Origin: Plasmodiophora brassicae
Lineage: Eukaryota; Endomyxa; Phytomyxea; Plasmodiophorida; Plasmodiophoridae
Direction: 5' to 3'
DNA length: 64,000 bases
NCBI GenBank assembly: GCA_039704465.1
Contig: JASFAU010000003.1
Location: forward strand, 1,302,001 to 1,366,000
Positions 34,857 to 47,128 of the stretch are shown piece by piece. The position numbers and the translations under genes are program-made. Numbering within the stretch: position 1 is the stretch's first letter; the number at the start of each line of letters is the position of its first letter. The notes beneath the pieces are model-generated. The model did not search any database and was not told the DNA's origin. It saw nothing but the letters and a program-made list of their open reading frames with translations.

Positions 34857-36296
34857 GAGTTGGAAATCGCGCCTCCTGCACCCCCGGTCCCGAAGGCACC
34901 TTCCAGAGCCAGCATGTCAGGACACCGGCGAACCGCCAGCCAAGGAGTAACAACGGAAAGAACAGAGCGCCTAACGCCTGAAGAAACGTCAAGGGCCACG
35001 ACAGACACGGATACGAGGACAGAGACGGGGGTGGCGGTTCCAGACGTAGACAGAGTCCCCACCGAACAACGCGATGACGCGGTCGTGCCACCGCCTGTCT
35101 CGATACCGCAGCGTCGCCCGTGCATGCAAGTGGTCGAGGCACCGCCGTCGTCGCTGAAGAAGGTCGCAGACGAACTGGACGATGTTTTACAGACGATCCG
35201 TTGCCGCTGGCCTGACGCCGTCTCCGCGGTCGATTCAGCACAGGTGCACGAGCAAGCCCGATTGCAAGCCAAGACCGACCTGACGAAGCGCGCCCTGCCG
35301 GATGTTCGCGGCGGGTGCTCGGCGTCGCTTGCGCCATATCTCGTTCGTGATGTGTCGCCCCCTGCAAAGCCAGCTGAATCATCACCCGGCATACACATCT
35401 TCTGCGATGACCCCAACACGCCCTTTGTCGTCATGGTCGGCAACCAATCCGAAGCAGCAGGTCGTATCCTCCATAGGCCGCCGGGCGAGGTCGCCGCGGT
35501 ACCGAACCCGCCCGCCGTCTTCAAACCTTCTTGCGATCAGGACGAACGAGACATTGCCTGCGTCCAGAGCGAACCACAGAAGGAGCGTCCGTCGATCGAG
35601 GTCAAGGCTGAGAAGGCGCCGTCGAGATCCCGGACGATTGCCGACCCTTCAGTGACCATTCGCCGTCTGGTGCGAGACGCGTTGCAGGAAGCGACCCCGG
35701 CCGAGACGAAAGACAGACTGCCATCCGGGAACAACACGTTTGAGAACCGGGTTGAGGGTCTGCTTCGGCAGTGCACGCGAGCGGTAACACGCTGGGAGCG
35801 CGAACTTCAACGATTCAAGCAGATGGCGAACGCACCAGCGACGTCGAGTGCCCGTCACGGGCGGCCTCGCCGGAAACCGATCGAGGCCAAGGACCAAGCT
35901 GAAACAGCCAGGCGGCGTATTCGTGTGGTCGACCCCCGGCCTGCTCATATCGTGACGCCCTGGAGACGGACCGCCAGCAGCAAGGACGATAACGACGGCG
36001 ATGATGACGATGATGAAGAAGACGTGATTGTCGACACGACCGAGAGGCGTACGACGCTGATCCGATCGCTGCGCGAGATCCGGGTCGACACCTCTGCCAT
36101 CGAAGAGCGCATCTCCCGGTCATTACACGAGAACCCAGACCCCGAACAACCAGCGCAAACCGAACCCACACCGGATTCGCCACCCGCGCACGACGACCGC
36201 CTGCGGGTGCCGTTCCGCCCCGCGCCACGTCTGGCTCAGCCGTTCCGGGTGCGACTGAAGGCTCGACTGGACGGCATCGTGGACGACACGAAATAA
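34857..36296 (+). CDS. Disordered, charged protein, probably the 3' exon of the kinase-like gene
   Basis: Long open frame with no ATG before 34914. The frame opens right after a good acceptor ('actgcag' to 34856), which joins in phase to 'LLR' before the donor at about 34674, so I read it as the tail of the upstream kinase-like gene. If it is a separate gene, it starts at 34914. The sequence is low complexity: proline- and Ser/Thr-rich start ('APPAPPVPKAPSRASM'), one helix 'LKKVADELDDVLQTIRCRW', another 'FENRVEGLLRQCTRAVTRW', an acidic run 'DDNDGDDDDDEEDVIVD', and a proline-rich basic end. No known domain. Confidence 0.5.
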   Translation, partial: ELEIAPPAPPVPKAPSRASMSGHRRTASQGVTTERTERLTPEETSRATTDTDTRTETGVAVPDVDRVPTEQRDDAVVPPPVSIPQRRPCMQVVEAPPSSLKKVADELDDVLQTIRCRWPDAVSAVDSAQVHEQARLQAKTDLTKRALPDVRGGCSASLAPYLVRDVSPPAKPAESSPGIHIFCDDPNTPFVVMVGNQSEAAGRILHRPPGEVAAVPNPPAVFKPSCDQDERDIACVQSEPQKERPSIEVKAEKAPSRSRTIADPSVTIRRLVRDALQEATPAETKDRLPSGNNTFENRVEGLLRQCTRAVTRWERELQRFKQMANAPATSSARHGRPRRKPIEAKDQAETARRRIRVVDPRPAHIVTPWRRTASSKDDNDGDDDDDEEDVIVDTTERRTTLIRSLREIRVDTSAIEERISRSLHENPDPEQPAQTEPTPDSPPAHDDRLRVPFRPAPRLAQPFRVRLKARLDGIVDDTK

Positions 36297-36745
36297 ACGG
36301 TTGCCGGCCACACACAATCGTCATGCGCGCCGGAGACGGCCCAGCCACTCTGGTACGCTCCAGCAATAGCGATCAGCACGTGAACACCTGGCACAACCAC
36401 CTGGCACGTGTGTCAGACTCCGCGACTGGGGAGGGCAGTCACGCAGCGAGCGGCCAGCGGGGCCAACTGTCAACAGCGCCCGTGGGCGTGGGGCACTGGG
36501 GCTGGCCGGCACCGCCCCCCGTTTGCCGCGGCAGCCGTCCCAAAAAAGACGTGGGCAGGCAAATGCCGCGTGGCAGATTCGATTGCTGCGGTCGGGAAAT
36601 TCAGCTGCTGCCGCTGTCGCACGCCGCGGTGTCGCACGGCGTGGGCGGAGGCGCGTCAGGCGCGGGCCACACACTTGCCACGTAGTTTTTGTCGAGGGAC
36701 CCGGGTTGCAACGGGGGGAGGTTCGGCCGGCGGACGCGCACGACA

Positions 36746-37738
36746 ATGTCGCAGTCGGCGCAGGGCCCGCTCCTGCAGTACTCCGACCTGGCCGATTTCG
36801 CCAGCAAGTACGCGCGCCTCCAGGTCGAGAACGACGTCCTGCGCCGGGCCCTGTCCGAAGAGCGACAGGCGCGCGGCGCAGCGCAGGCGACGCTGTCGCA
36901 GCTGCTGGACCAGATCCAGGGGAGCGGCGTCAAAGTCGTCCTGCTGCCATCGGAAACCCCGATCGCGGCCGACGTGCGCGTCTTTGCTGAACAGGCCGTC
37001 CAGTTCTGCGAGCAGATGAAAGATTTCGCATCGCACGTCTTGACGATTACGCCGCCAAATGCAGCTCACCTAAATGCTGAAGAAGGTGGCCCGCCAATCT
37101 TTGCCAGCTCTCCATCACCTGGCGTCACGGAAACGGCAATCAATGGCGGCCATGTATATTCGCGAGCCACCCCGGAGGGCGCCGTCGTCTCCAAGTCGTG
37201 GCCGTCGTCGAAGTCGCGTCGTCAGGTTAGTCGTTTGATTCGTTGACTGATTCGTTGTGTCGCGTTCTCTTTCGTCCCCCTCGATTGCGTTCTGGGTTTT
37301 CCGCGCCCCGGTGCATGCTCATATTCTGGTTGTATGTCTGTGCAGTCGGCAGCAAATTCGCCAAACCGTTCGCACCGCCACACGTCGCTTAACGTCCACG
37401 AAGCCCTAGCAACGGCATTGAAGAAATCAAAACCGCAACAGAATGATCATGGGCACCGTTCGTCGCGCAGTCGGTCTCCCGCACCGCGACGACGAAGCGA
37501 GCGTGTCTCGTCGCCGCTCCAACGAAACGCCACCCGATCTGGATACGTTTATTCTCGTGATTTTCTGGGCAACGCCACGTGCTCGTTCTTCAATGAAAGC
37601 CAGTGTCGTCTAGGTAGCAGCAAGTGCCGGTTCGCACACATCTGCGGGTTTTGCTCGTCTGGCCTGCACGGCATCAGCTCTTGCCCGAAATTGGCGAAAT
37701 CATCGGGAACCGGCCGCACATCATCGGAGAAATTCTGA
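36746..37738 (+). CDS. Coiled-coil protein with C-terminal CCCH zinc finger
   Basis: Two exons. Exon 1 (ATG 36746) has a heptad-patterned segment 'FASKYARLQVENDVLRRALS' and 'LSQLLDQIQGSGVKVVLLP'. After an intron of about 115 bases (37226 to about 37342) exon 2 carries an Arg/Ser-rich stretch ('HRSSRSRSPAPRRRSERV') and a finger 'CSFFNESQCRLGSSKCRFAH' (C-x7-C-x6-C-x3-H), then 'CGFCSSGLHGISSCP', a second Cys/His cluster. CCCH fingers usually bind RNA, and the RS-like stretch supports an RNA role by inference. The two exons could be separate genes, but both lack good ends without the splice. Confidence 0.6.
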
Positions 37739-37999
37739 ACCCATCATCATCGTCACAACAACGCCTACACAACTATCCAAGCAGAAATAGTCCACATATA
37801 GAGTACCTGCTCCACCTGTAATGTGCATCAGCCGTCTCCTTCGTCGGTCTAAATATTGAAAATACAATCCACCTGACGAAATTCCCTATCAACCATGGGC
37901 CGGATGTATTATTAGCGCGTCGGCTCGTATAGTCGACGCGCGGTGTGCGCCACGGTGTCCGTGGGCGCTGCATCGCATCACAGGGAACCCGTAGACACC

Positions 38000-38377
38000 A
38001 TGTTCGCGCGACCGACTGGAACCGTTCCCGGCATCGCCGGCGGTCTTGCCAAAGGCCATGTCGTCAACAAGCGCGTGCAGCGCGAGCGTCCCTCGAACCG
38101 CAAGGGGAAGCTGGGCTCGCGCAGCAAGCTGGTGCGAAGCGTGATCCGCTCCGTCTCCGGGTTCGCTCCTTACGAGAAGCGCGTTATCGAACTGATCAAG
38201 GGTGGCGGCGTTAACAGCCAGAAGCGTGCCATGCGATTCGCAAAGAAGCGCGTACGTGTTTGATTCATCCGCTTTCGGGAACGTGGCACTAACGAATGTA
38301 TTCTTCTTGTTCAGCTTGGTACACACAAGCGCGCCAAGGCCAAGTTCTCCGAGCTCTCGGAAGTCATGAACAAGTAA
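38000..38377 (+). CDS. RPL36: 60S ribosomal protein eL36
   Basis: Ribosomal large-subunit protein. ATG at 38000; exon 1 gives 'GLAKGHVVNKRV' and 'RKGKLGSRSKLVRSVIRSVS', then 'GFAPYEKRVIELIKGG' and 'SQKRAMRFAKKR'. The intron is 38252-38314 (63 bases, gtacgt...cag, with 'cactaac' as a likely branch site). Exon 2 gives 'LGTHKRAKAKFSELSEVMNK' and stops at 38377. Length about 104 residues is normal. Both splice sites are clear, making this the best model of intron structure in the window. Confidence 0.95.
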
Positions 38378-38529
38378 TCGCGTTGTGATAGAACATGCCT
38401 CCAAGTCAATACACTGATGCTTCCTGCCTCGGAGGCGTATTGCGGGAACAGTCACACTCGCGACTGGAATATTATAGTTTATCGCAGAGTTCATTAAGAA
38501 TACGGAAGGCAGATGTTGTTCTGGATCGG

Positions 38530-41500
38530 TCAGCTCCAGGGCATCCAGCCCACGAACATGCGCCCAAGGTTATCCGGCGACATGGCGGCTCGAATAAGAT
38601 GATCGACGTACCCCTCCACTGACACCGGAAGGGTGGAATTGGCAATCTTGCCGGCTAGGCGGTTCTCAACATTCTTCATAGCCTTCTCGCCAAGCCCTTG
38701 GTGCAGAACTCGCTTGCTTTTCCATTCAACTAGCGGATCGTGCACGAACGTCTCGAGGCATTTCTGCAGGACGCCACTGTTGTCACGAAGGACACGCATT
38801 GCAACGTTGCAGCTGGTTCGGAATACGCCTTCATGCTATATGACACGCTTGCTGTCAACCACATTGTGGAGCAGCTGTCTTAAAAATGTTTGTTACCTGG
38901 GTGATTCCCATTCCGTCTAGAGCGTTTGCAGTGAGGCGGAACGGAACGACTTCCGGCGTTCTCAGGTTCAGGCCGCGGTCAAACAGGCAGTCGAAGTCGA
39001 CATGAATCACTTCCCCATTGGAGCGATCCACTACAGGTAGCGATGGTTAGACGCAGGGATATACTCGAGAGGCGCGTCGGAAACCCACGCAAGATGTTTT
39101 CACCATGACGATCACCAAGGCCGACAATGTGGCCTACCATGGCCCATACAGCCCATGACCGCGTAAACAGCATGCGATTTTCGTACCACGTGGTGGGCTC
39201 AGGGAAAGTGTCCATGAAGAAGCGATGCAGGCGAGGTTGCATGACCTTCCGCAAGTGGTGGTACCGAGCCACAGGCTCAGATGCATGTGCCTCGTAGTAG
39301 GTAGCCGCCTGCTTAGCCGACATGGGCAGGTCGCTCTGATAAAAATCCACGATTGCTCGAAAGGCGCTCGTATTCAGCACCCACTACAGGACGCAGTAAA
39401 CAACCAGAGGACACATCGTAATGCAACGCAAACGACAAACCTCGATAATTCCACAATCTTCGCGTAGAGGCATAACAGCATACGTCCTCAGGCGAAGACG
39501 GCGTCGTCGAGAATCAGGTGACGCCCTGAACAGCCTGTTCACAACATTCGCAACCTCCATCATTCGTGAATTCTTTCGCATATCCCCTGAGTTTGCAGCA
39601 TAGAAGCATGAGGGCACGCGCAGTCCACAAGACGTCGACAACGCACCTTCGCCCTCTACTTTGCATAGAAACAAGTGATAGCTGCCGTCGCTCCCAAGGA
39701 ACCTCGCTTGTCGAGGCTTCTCCTTGGAGGGCAAAATGTTGAGATGGTCATCTATGCCAGTTATCATAACCGTTTCAAGAGGAAAGGGGTTGACCACGTC
39801 TGACGAGGAGACACCCGGTGCGTCAGGTGGACGTTCTGGAATCGCGACAGTCATGGCAGACTGAAGCGGCATCATAAGAGCCTCTTTGCTGGCTTTCAAG
39901 AATCGACGAACGTTGCTGGGCAGGCGAGTGGACCTGATTTCCTTGGCGATTTGGAACGTGCACAGCTCGACGAGAAGGGACAGAAGCCGTTGCGCCCTCT
40001 GCAATTCTTCACGTGCGGCTCCATTCATCTTGGAACCAACCGACTTTAAAATCCGCATTACAGGATTGCGATGCTCGTCACTCTTGTAATGCTCAATCTA
40101 CAGTGGCATGTATCGGCGTCAGTTGACGTGGTGGCCACAGGTAAACGACCAGGCGAACCGAGGCGACAATCCAGGTAGACTGCCGAGGATGGGCCAGAAA
40201 CGTTCGCACGATGACGGCGGTAAGAAACTCTTGGACAGACGCGTTCTCGTTCTGAAGGCGGGAGACCAGCTGAGGCAGTACGACGTACCAATTGTGAGCT
40301 GGGACCTGAAAGGAGCATGTGTGATTCCATGCCATGCTGAACTGTGTGGACTGACCTTTTTGATCCAGTCGCTAATCCAGGCGGCGACGTCGTTGACACG
40401 ATTTGATGACGGCCCACCCTTCGATTTCGACGTACCGTTCGGGACGAATACTTCGGCATGCTCGCACCATAAAGTAACGACTCGAGGCAGCGTGTCGAAC
40501 ACATACCCGCTGCTCGACATCACGGACAGCAGATAATGGTGGATAATGTCAGGCACCAGTTTCTTGATTACGTCACGGCGGTCCGAATCATCTATTTGAA
40601 CGTCCAGCTCGCTGCGCAGAAGAGTGTCCATGAATGAACCCCATAGAAAATGGGGCTTGTCAAGCGTCGAGCAATGGGCGATCGCTGTACGGTAGGTGGA
40701 CAGGATCGAATCCGACGTACGCGAAGCCGATAGCTGCATCAGCTCGCCAACGAGACACTGCATGTTGCTGAGTTCTTCTTGACGTTCCTGAGACGTATAG
40801 CCGATCGGAAGTTGTCCTCTGCTCGCAATATGTTCTTCAAGGACAATCAGCGCTTGAGAGAAATTCCCTCGTGCACGTAATAGTTCTGCCTGCTCCAAAC
40901 ACGCGTTCCGGACCTGTAGTCTGTTCGCTCGTAAGACCGCATACGATGCCTGATCGAACTCTGACGATAAGCGGCTTTCCCGGGCCAGTTGAAGCCAGCA
41001 CTGGCCAGCTAGGTCGTCCCGACATGCCGCCTATACAACGATTCAGTTCAAATGGAGTCTTCAGAAAACGATACCTAACCTCGAACACGAGTCGATGAAC
41101 GGACAGTATCGGCTCTCTAGTTGTGAATGCTGGCTGCATGCTGGCAATACGCTGCTGCCATGGCCAAGAAACCGAAGCGGTGACACGTGTCCTGGCTAGG
41201 TCAAAGTCGTTCAGCAACTGGAGCTGCGCCCAGAAGGGATACGCTCTGGCATATGACTCTTGAGCAGCAGCTGCAAGATGGCTCATGATGTTGAACCTTG
41301 CTTGCTGCAGTGTTGCGGTTACCCTTTCCTCGTCATCACTCCTCCAAGCAGAAATCACGTTTGCCAGGCCAACTCTGTCAATGCATTGGGGTCACTTAGT
41401 AGCTGTGCGCCAGTACACGTATGGCACTTACTCAAAGCAAGATGGGTCAGGATGAGCGATCATGAAGCGTTCGAGTGCTGCCCAGTTCGCAGAGCGCCAT

Positions 41501-44500
41501 GCCGATTCGATACCAAATGATAATAGTTTCGACATAACGGGGTTATCCATAACATGATTGTCATCCCCGATGATCTCGGCGACCTCGGAAATACAATTTT
41601 CATACCGGCCAAGACGTAGGAGGCAATGGAGTAGTGCGACTCGAGTATCGTGATGGTCCGGATCGCTACGCGCTTGCTCTTGGTGACATATCAGTGCATC
41701 ATTCCACTGGCCAAGGCTCTCCAAGTCACGCGCTTGCTCAACGGGCGATGGCGGCCGCGTCCGAAGGAACGAAAGCCCTTGCATGCCATCAGCATCATCA
41801 AGATCCGCGAAGACCCGTTGAAGAAAGTCAAGGTCTTCAAGAGTCGCCGCTGTGTCAGACGACCGAACGTGCATCTCGAGGTGGCGTAGCGCTCGCGTGT
41901 GAGCACCGCAAGCATGGGCAGCGAATGCAAGGACACGATCGGGAATACCATTGAGTAGTGAGGACAGCTGGCCGGTTGGCTGATCGGAGTAGTAACCAAA
42001 CCGTGATAGTCCTACTCCAGTAGACTTGATCAGCAACTGACGGAGAATGTCCAGGAGCTCGAAGACTGCCTGAACTGAACTTCGGCGCTCCTGGATACCC
42101 GAGTCATGGTTCACGATCCCCAGAATCTCGTCTCGAATTTGGTTCAGTTCTCCAGCACCGAGTGCGTCGAGCACCAAGTGAGGCAAAAGAAACGTGGCCG
42201 TATTAACGTCAGAGACGACGACCCCACGGCAGGCCCTAAACACGTCGCTCAAAGGCCCAGATGATCGAGAAATTAAATAACGACACCAGACAGAAAGCCA
42301 CCGCTCATGGGCCATTCCGACTCGGTGAAACGTGGTCGACGCAGGTGCCGCACGATCAGCGATATGGTAGCCGCTGGTAAGACAAGGAGATAGCAGTTCG
42401 CGAACAGCATCAGGCAAAGACGCCCAAAACTCCACACCTTTTCTGTCGGCGAAATCAACTCGCGATATCCAGTCGTTGATGTTCCCTCCCGTACAGGCTT
42501 CAGCGAATAGTTCAGGCGTTTCTGGGCGGCAATGGGCGAACTTCAAAATTTCCTGGACGGCGAACATAGCCCTATTCTGAGCTTTGGGTGCTGACGAGCG
42601 TACTGCTTTGGCAAGATAATCGACACAAAGAATCAGCGCGAACGATTCCACGGAACCAATCTCCTGCGCAGGTTTCATGTTGTGGATTGTCCCAACTAAA
42701 GATGGATCAACGGCGCCTAACGCCCCAATGCATTCAGCGCAAAGCAATCGAACTGATGAAGATGGATCGGAACAGCGACGTAGCAGAGCAGTGACGAGCA
42801 CGAACAAAAGAGAATCGCCATTACGAACGCAATTAATGAGAGTCTGGGCAGTAGAAGGCTGGGAGAGCGCATCTCGCAACTGTGTGAGAGCCATTTCCCG
42901 TACATTTGAGCTCTCATTGTCGACGGACAACAGCATGCTGGAAAGGCGGCGCGTTACGTCCACGTCTCGAGTTAATCCAGAAACAGAGTGGCGAATAGTT
43001 GCTAATTCCGGGTCTTCAGGGATCATCGGCAATAGCTCGGCGAAGTACTTCGACAGTTCACTCTTTCTTCCAACGAGCAACCGGTCGAGTATCTCCACAA
43101 TTCGATCACGGATTAGGGCAGAGGATGCATGGGATCGCCAACAGGATAACAGAGTAACAACGATCTGGCTTAGGCAAGTGCCAAGGTGGTCCGCTGCCAA
43201 GGCATCCAAGAATGATTCGAACAAAAGGAGAATCTCGGTAATCACTGCAGGGTCACCAACCCTTTCGAGACCAACCTTCATTGTAGCCACCATCTTAGAT
43301 GCAAAGTTAGATAGACGTGGGCCCACGAGCTGGGTTAAGCACTTGAGACTACGAACGGCCTGGACCTTCCGGTCGACACTGCCGGTGTTGCTGTTCTGGA
43401 TAACATTGTTCAGGTTATCGCATATCATGAGAAAGAAGTCGGCACAGAAAGCGGACATCGTGCTGGCGTCCGGAATTGCAAACTGTTCAGATGTCTTGTA
43501 CTCGCCAAACCCGACACCACTGTCGGCAAGAACAAGAATTTGTAGTGCATGCTCAGCACTGTTGCGTTGGGCAGGTATCCCCATGGAATCGATAAGACTG
43601 ACAACCAGACCCTGTTTTGAAAGCTTCAGCAGATCGGAAAACCGGTATCCGGGGACGATGCGCTGGCATAAAAACTCGATGGCTTTGGTCGCTCTGCTAG
43701 GTTCGATATCTGGATTGGCCAGGACGTGATGAAGTATTGGAGCTATCCTTTCGACAACCAACGTGCTAAGTTGAACGTGCAGACGTGTGCTGATTTCGTT
43801 AAGAACTTCAATTGCCTGGTCTAGAACGAGTTTTGGCAGAACCAGGGGCAAAGCGTCCTCAAGAAACGTTTCTACGCCGACGTCTAGCAACGCTTCACAT
43901 ACTTCGTCACAAACCAGTCGACGCTGAGGCAACCATTTCAGGATGGTCTCCTCCACGTACGGTTGACGAATGAGCTCGGACGTCGACATACCGGAACTTT
44001 GCGCAACGAAGCAAATCTGCTGATACGCTAGAGCTCTGAGACTCACATCCTCATCTAACATACTGCGGCAACATGGTACTCGATGTCAAATGCGAACGAA
44101 ACCATGCAATCTGGCAAGTTCTACCTTTGGATGAGAAGGAAAACGATAATCGAACGTGCGGTTCCTGACAAGCGGATCGCCATTTTCGCAAGAGCTGTTA
44201 GAGCATCCTTGTAGGACTCAAGATTGTTGGGATTAGAATTTGCCTACCAAGACGTCATTGTCATGTGTGGGCGACCAGAAACAGCGCACTAACCTCAGCC
44301 AGACCATACACCAACTCGTTCACTGCCTTCGCGATACGATTCGAACGGCTAACGGATTGCAGACTGTCTGGCACAAAGAGAGTGACCAGTCCGCAATGGT
44401 CCAAGTCGACATCATCTTCCACAAGAAGTGTGATCGAACTCGCCACCGACGAGCGAACATCAGCGTGGTCGTCGACCAATAAACTGAGCACAAGAGACCG

Positions 44501-47035
44501 TAATTCGCTAGATGATTGTCGCAGGCTCTCTGTTGTACAGTGACGCAGAAAACGAAACAAGGAGGTGGCCATAGCCGCGCGAACAGCAGCACTGCGCCTC
44601 TCTTCAAGAAGAGTGACGAATGAAGACACGCTTCGCCACGCTGTTTGACGACTCTGTCTATTGGATGGAGCGACTTTGTCCGATTCGTTGGAAGCATCGC
44701 ACGTCGGGCACATTCCAGTGTTGTTAGTACCTGTGATATCTGCAGCAATGCAGCAGAGTCGACCACATGTGCCAGCAATTGCGATTTCCATGTCGTTGTC
44801 ACCAGTTTCCGTCAGTATTTCAGCCAATCTAGACATGGTCCAGGTTCGAACCTCTTCGGGAAATTTGGCAGTTACTCTCGGTAGATGATTAACTGACGTT
44901 GGGTTTGGCGATTCGAGGAGGCGAACGAGAAGCATTCTCTCTGCATTCAAATCAACAACCGGCAGAGGTCCCCACGCCAGCAACATGTCTGGTAACAATT
45001 CACGATCGACCATGCATGCGGTCAAAAGTCGCAAATACGCGTGTCCGAAACACTTTGCAGTGTGAGGCCATTGTGAAATACGACGAAGAAAGTCCAGTGC
45101 ACATAAACGCATTGAAGTGACAGCTTTGGTGTCCCAACGCTTGTCTTCAACCTGGTCTGACACGGCATACAGCCAACCAACGACGACAGGTACAAGAGCG
45201 GACTGGACACCACTCAATGTGCTAGCGTCTGATGGCACCATTGCGAACCAGGAGAAAACGTCACACACGAAAGAAATCCCATCAAGGGACGCACAAGGGG
45301 ACTGCTCCGACACGCGGCGTAAAGCGTCTTGGAAGAAGGTCCAGCTTGTGCGATGGAAAACATCGGACGGTGACAGCGATGAGACACAATCCGAGACAGC
45401 AACATTGTCACAAGCTGTCAAAGAAGACGAATGAAAACATTCAGGAAGAGTCTGGACGATATGCATGAAGCACGATCGCATCGGTGGCAGCAAAGCAGCC
45501 GCCCGATCGAAGCACACCCGAAATGAAGGCAGGTAGAGCAGCATGAACGGGAACAATTTATGCAAATGGAACATAAGGTCCCCAACTTTGAACCGAAGTT
45601 CAGAGCAATGAGCAAATTCTAGCACGCGCGGGCAGAGAGAAGCAAGAGCGCGAGCATACGGTTTGAGCTGGTCTGCCGGTAGCGGAAGCAAAAGCCAGTC
45701 CACAAGTTGAACGACTTGCAGTTCGAGAGTAGGGGTCCGGAACGAATCCGTTGACACGATATCGAACAAAGAAAGCAAGGACACCCTTGCGGATTCAGGG
45801 GGCGGTACCATCGACTTGACGAGGTCGAGAAGGGCAATGGACGACGCCTAGAGTAAGTGAGTATACAGAATGATATAATTCGCCAGGACAGTGTACCTCT
45901 TGAACACTTGGAGCAGCGCAACGGATTTGCCGCTTAAGAATGTCTGCGAACGCGGGGATGAAGTCAAGGACAAGCATGCTGTCAAACATAAACTGCCCAA
46001 GGACTAGAGTGAAGGATGATCGCAGCATGTCGATGCGATCGTCATTCGAAATATCGACCGAAAAGCAGGGTTCCCCTGAGTGGTCGTTGCACGTCGGCAA
46101 TTCATCGGAGCAGCATGGCATTGCTTCACACCGGTGAGAAGCGCATGTCAGATGCTGTAACGTGTTTGGCAGAAGCAGGACTCTAGCAGACAGTCCAGCC
46201 TGTTCTGTAGCAGTTCGAGCGTCAGATTCCGTATACTCGAGGAGGTCCGCTACACATTGAAGAATATCAGCGAAAACGTGACGAAACGCATGTGTGTTGC
46301 GTTGCATGAACAGCTGAATTAGACGAACAGCATTATCAAGAATGAGGGTCCCCAGAGATTTCATCTTCGGCTCAGATAGCTGCTTGAACATCAGCACGAG
46401 AAGAGGGATCCACGGTAACAGATCATCTGGATAGAAGAAAATGATAATTCAGAATTCGTCGTGAACCACATCCCCCGTCCCACTGACCTCCGAATATCTC
46501 GTCACAGTAAGGCGGGCGAAGTGCAATCTGAACGGCTGCGATCTGCCCTGAAGCATCCGCAGGAATTCGCGCCGCATCAATGTCACTGATTGCCTTGTTG
46601 GCATATGCGGGCAGGGCATGCCGCAGTTCGTCGCTAGCATCCACGTCTGGGCCATCGACGGACTCATCCCACATGGGGTCGTCGTCAAACGCCTCAGGTC
46701 CATACATGGTGGGGACAGTGGACACCCGATTGCGGACTGCATGACAGCATGAGTCCAAAAACTGCCTGGTCGAGCCCGCCTTTCAGAAACAGCAGACTGC
46801 CTGTCTCTACAAGCTGTACAATTGCTGGAACATGGAGTCCTGGCCATGGTTCATTGGTAGCGTCCGCACAAGAACTGCCTCAGGCTCTGTCAAATCCAGG
46901 GCTTCTTGGGTAATCCGGGTTAATACACTCCCAGGAGAGACGACATCAATCCATGATAATTTACTGAGAGACTGCAGTAAAAGATTTAACCTGTTCCGGC
47001 TCGGTCAGGGAATCAATGAATTCCACATCAATAGA
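38530..47035 (-). CDS. ATR: ATR/Mec1 checkpoint kinase (PIKK family)
   Basis: Very large HEAT-repeat kinase that senses RPA-coated single-stranded DNA and triggers the S-phase checkpoint. The C-terminus is the FATC domain 'SVEGYVDHLIRAAMSPDNLG' and 'RMFVGWMPWS'. Upstream, the kinase shows the glycine-rich region 'ILPSKEKPRQARFLGSDG', 'DMRKNSRMMEVANVVNRLF', 'RLRTYAVMPLREDCGIIEV' and the catalytic loop 'GHIVGLGDRHGENIL' (about 39080-39140), followed after an intron by the HVDFD block. 41428-44061 is one 877-residue HEAT/FAT exon; 44261-45811 is another large helical exon. N-terminal exons run to about 47035, where the start Met is not resolved. ATR rather than ATM, mTOR or DNA-PK, by the 'RKNSRMME..N' and 'RTYAV.PL..+CGIIE' blocks. 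Confidence 0.9.
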
Positions 47036-47128
47036 ACACTCCAGTCAAGGCGGGACCGTACCTACCTACGTCACCGGGGCAGTCGTACCGCGGGCCTCGG
47101 ACTCCGCTAGGGCCACCCCGCAGCCGGC

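Noticed and set aside
42677..43729. 350-residue plus-strand frame inside ATR
   Set aside because: Lies opposite the 877-residue ATR HEAT/FAT exon, which reads as a helical-repeat protein; the plus frame has no family and is Arg/Ser-biased.
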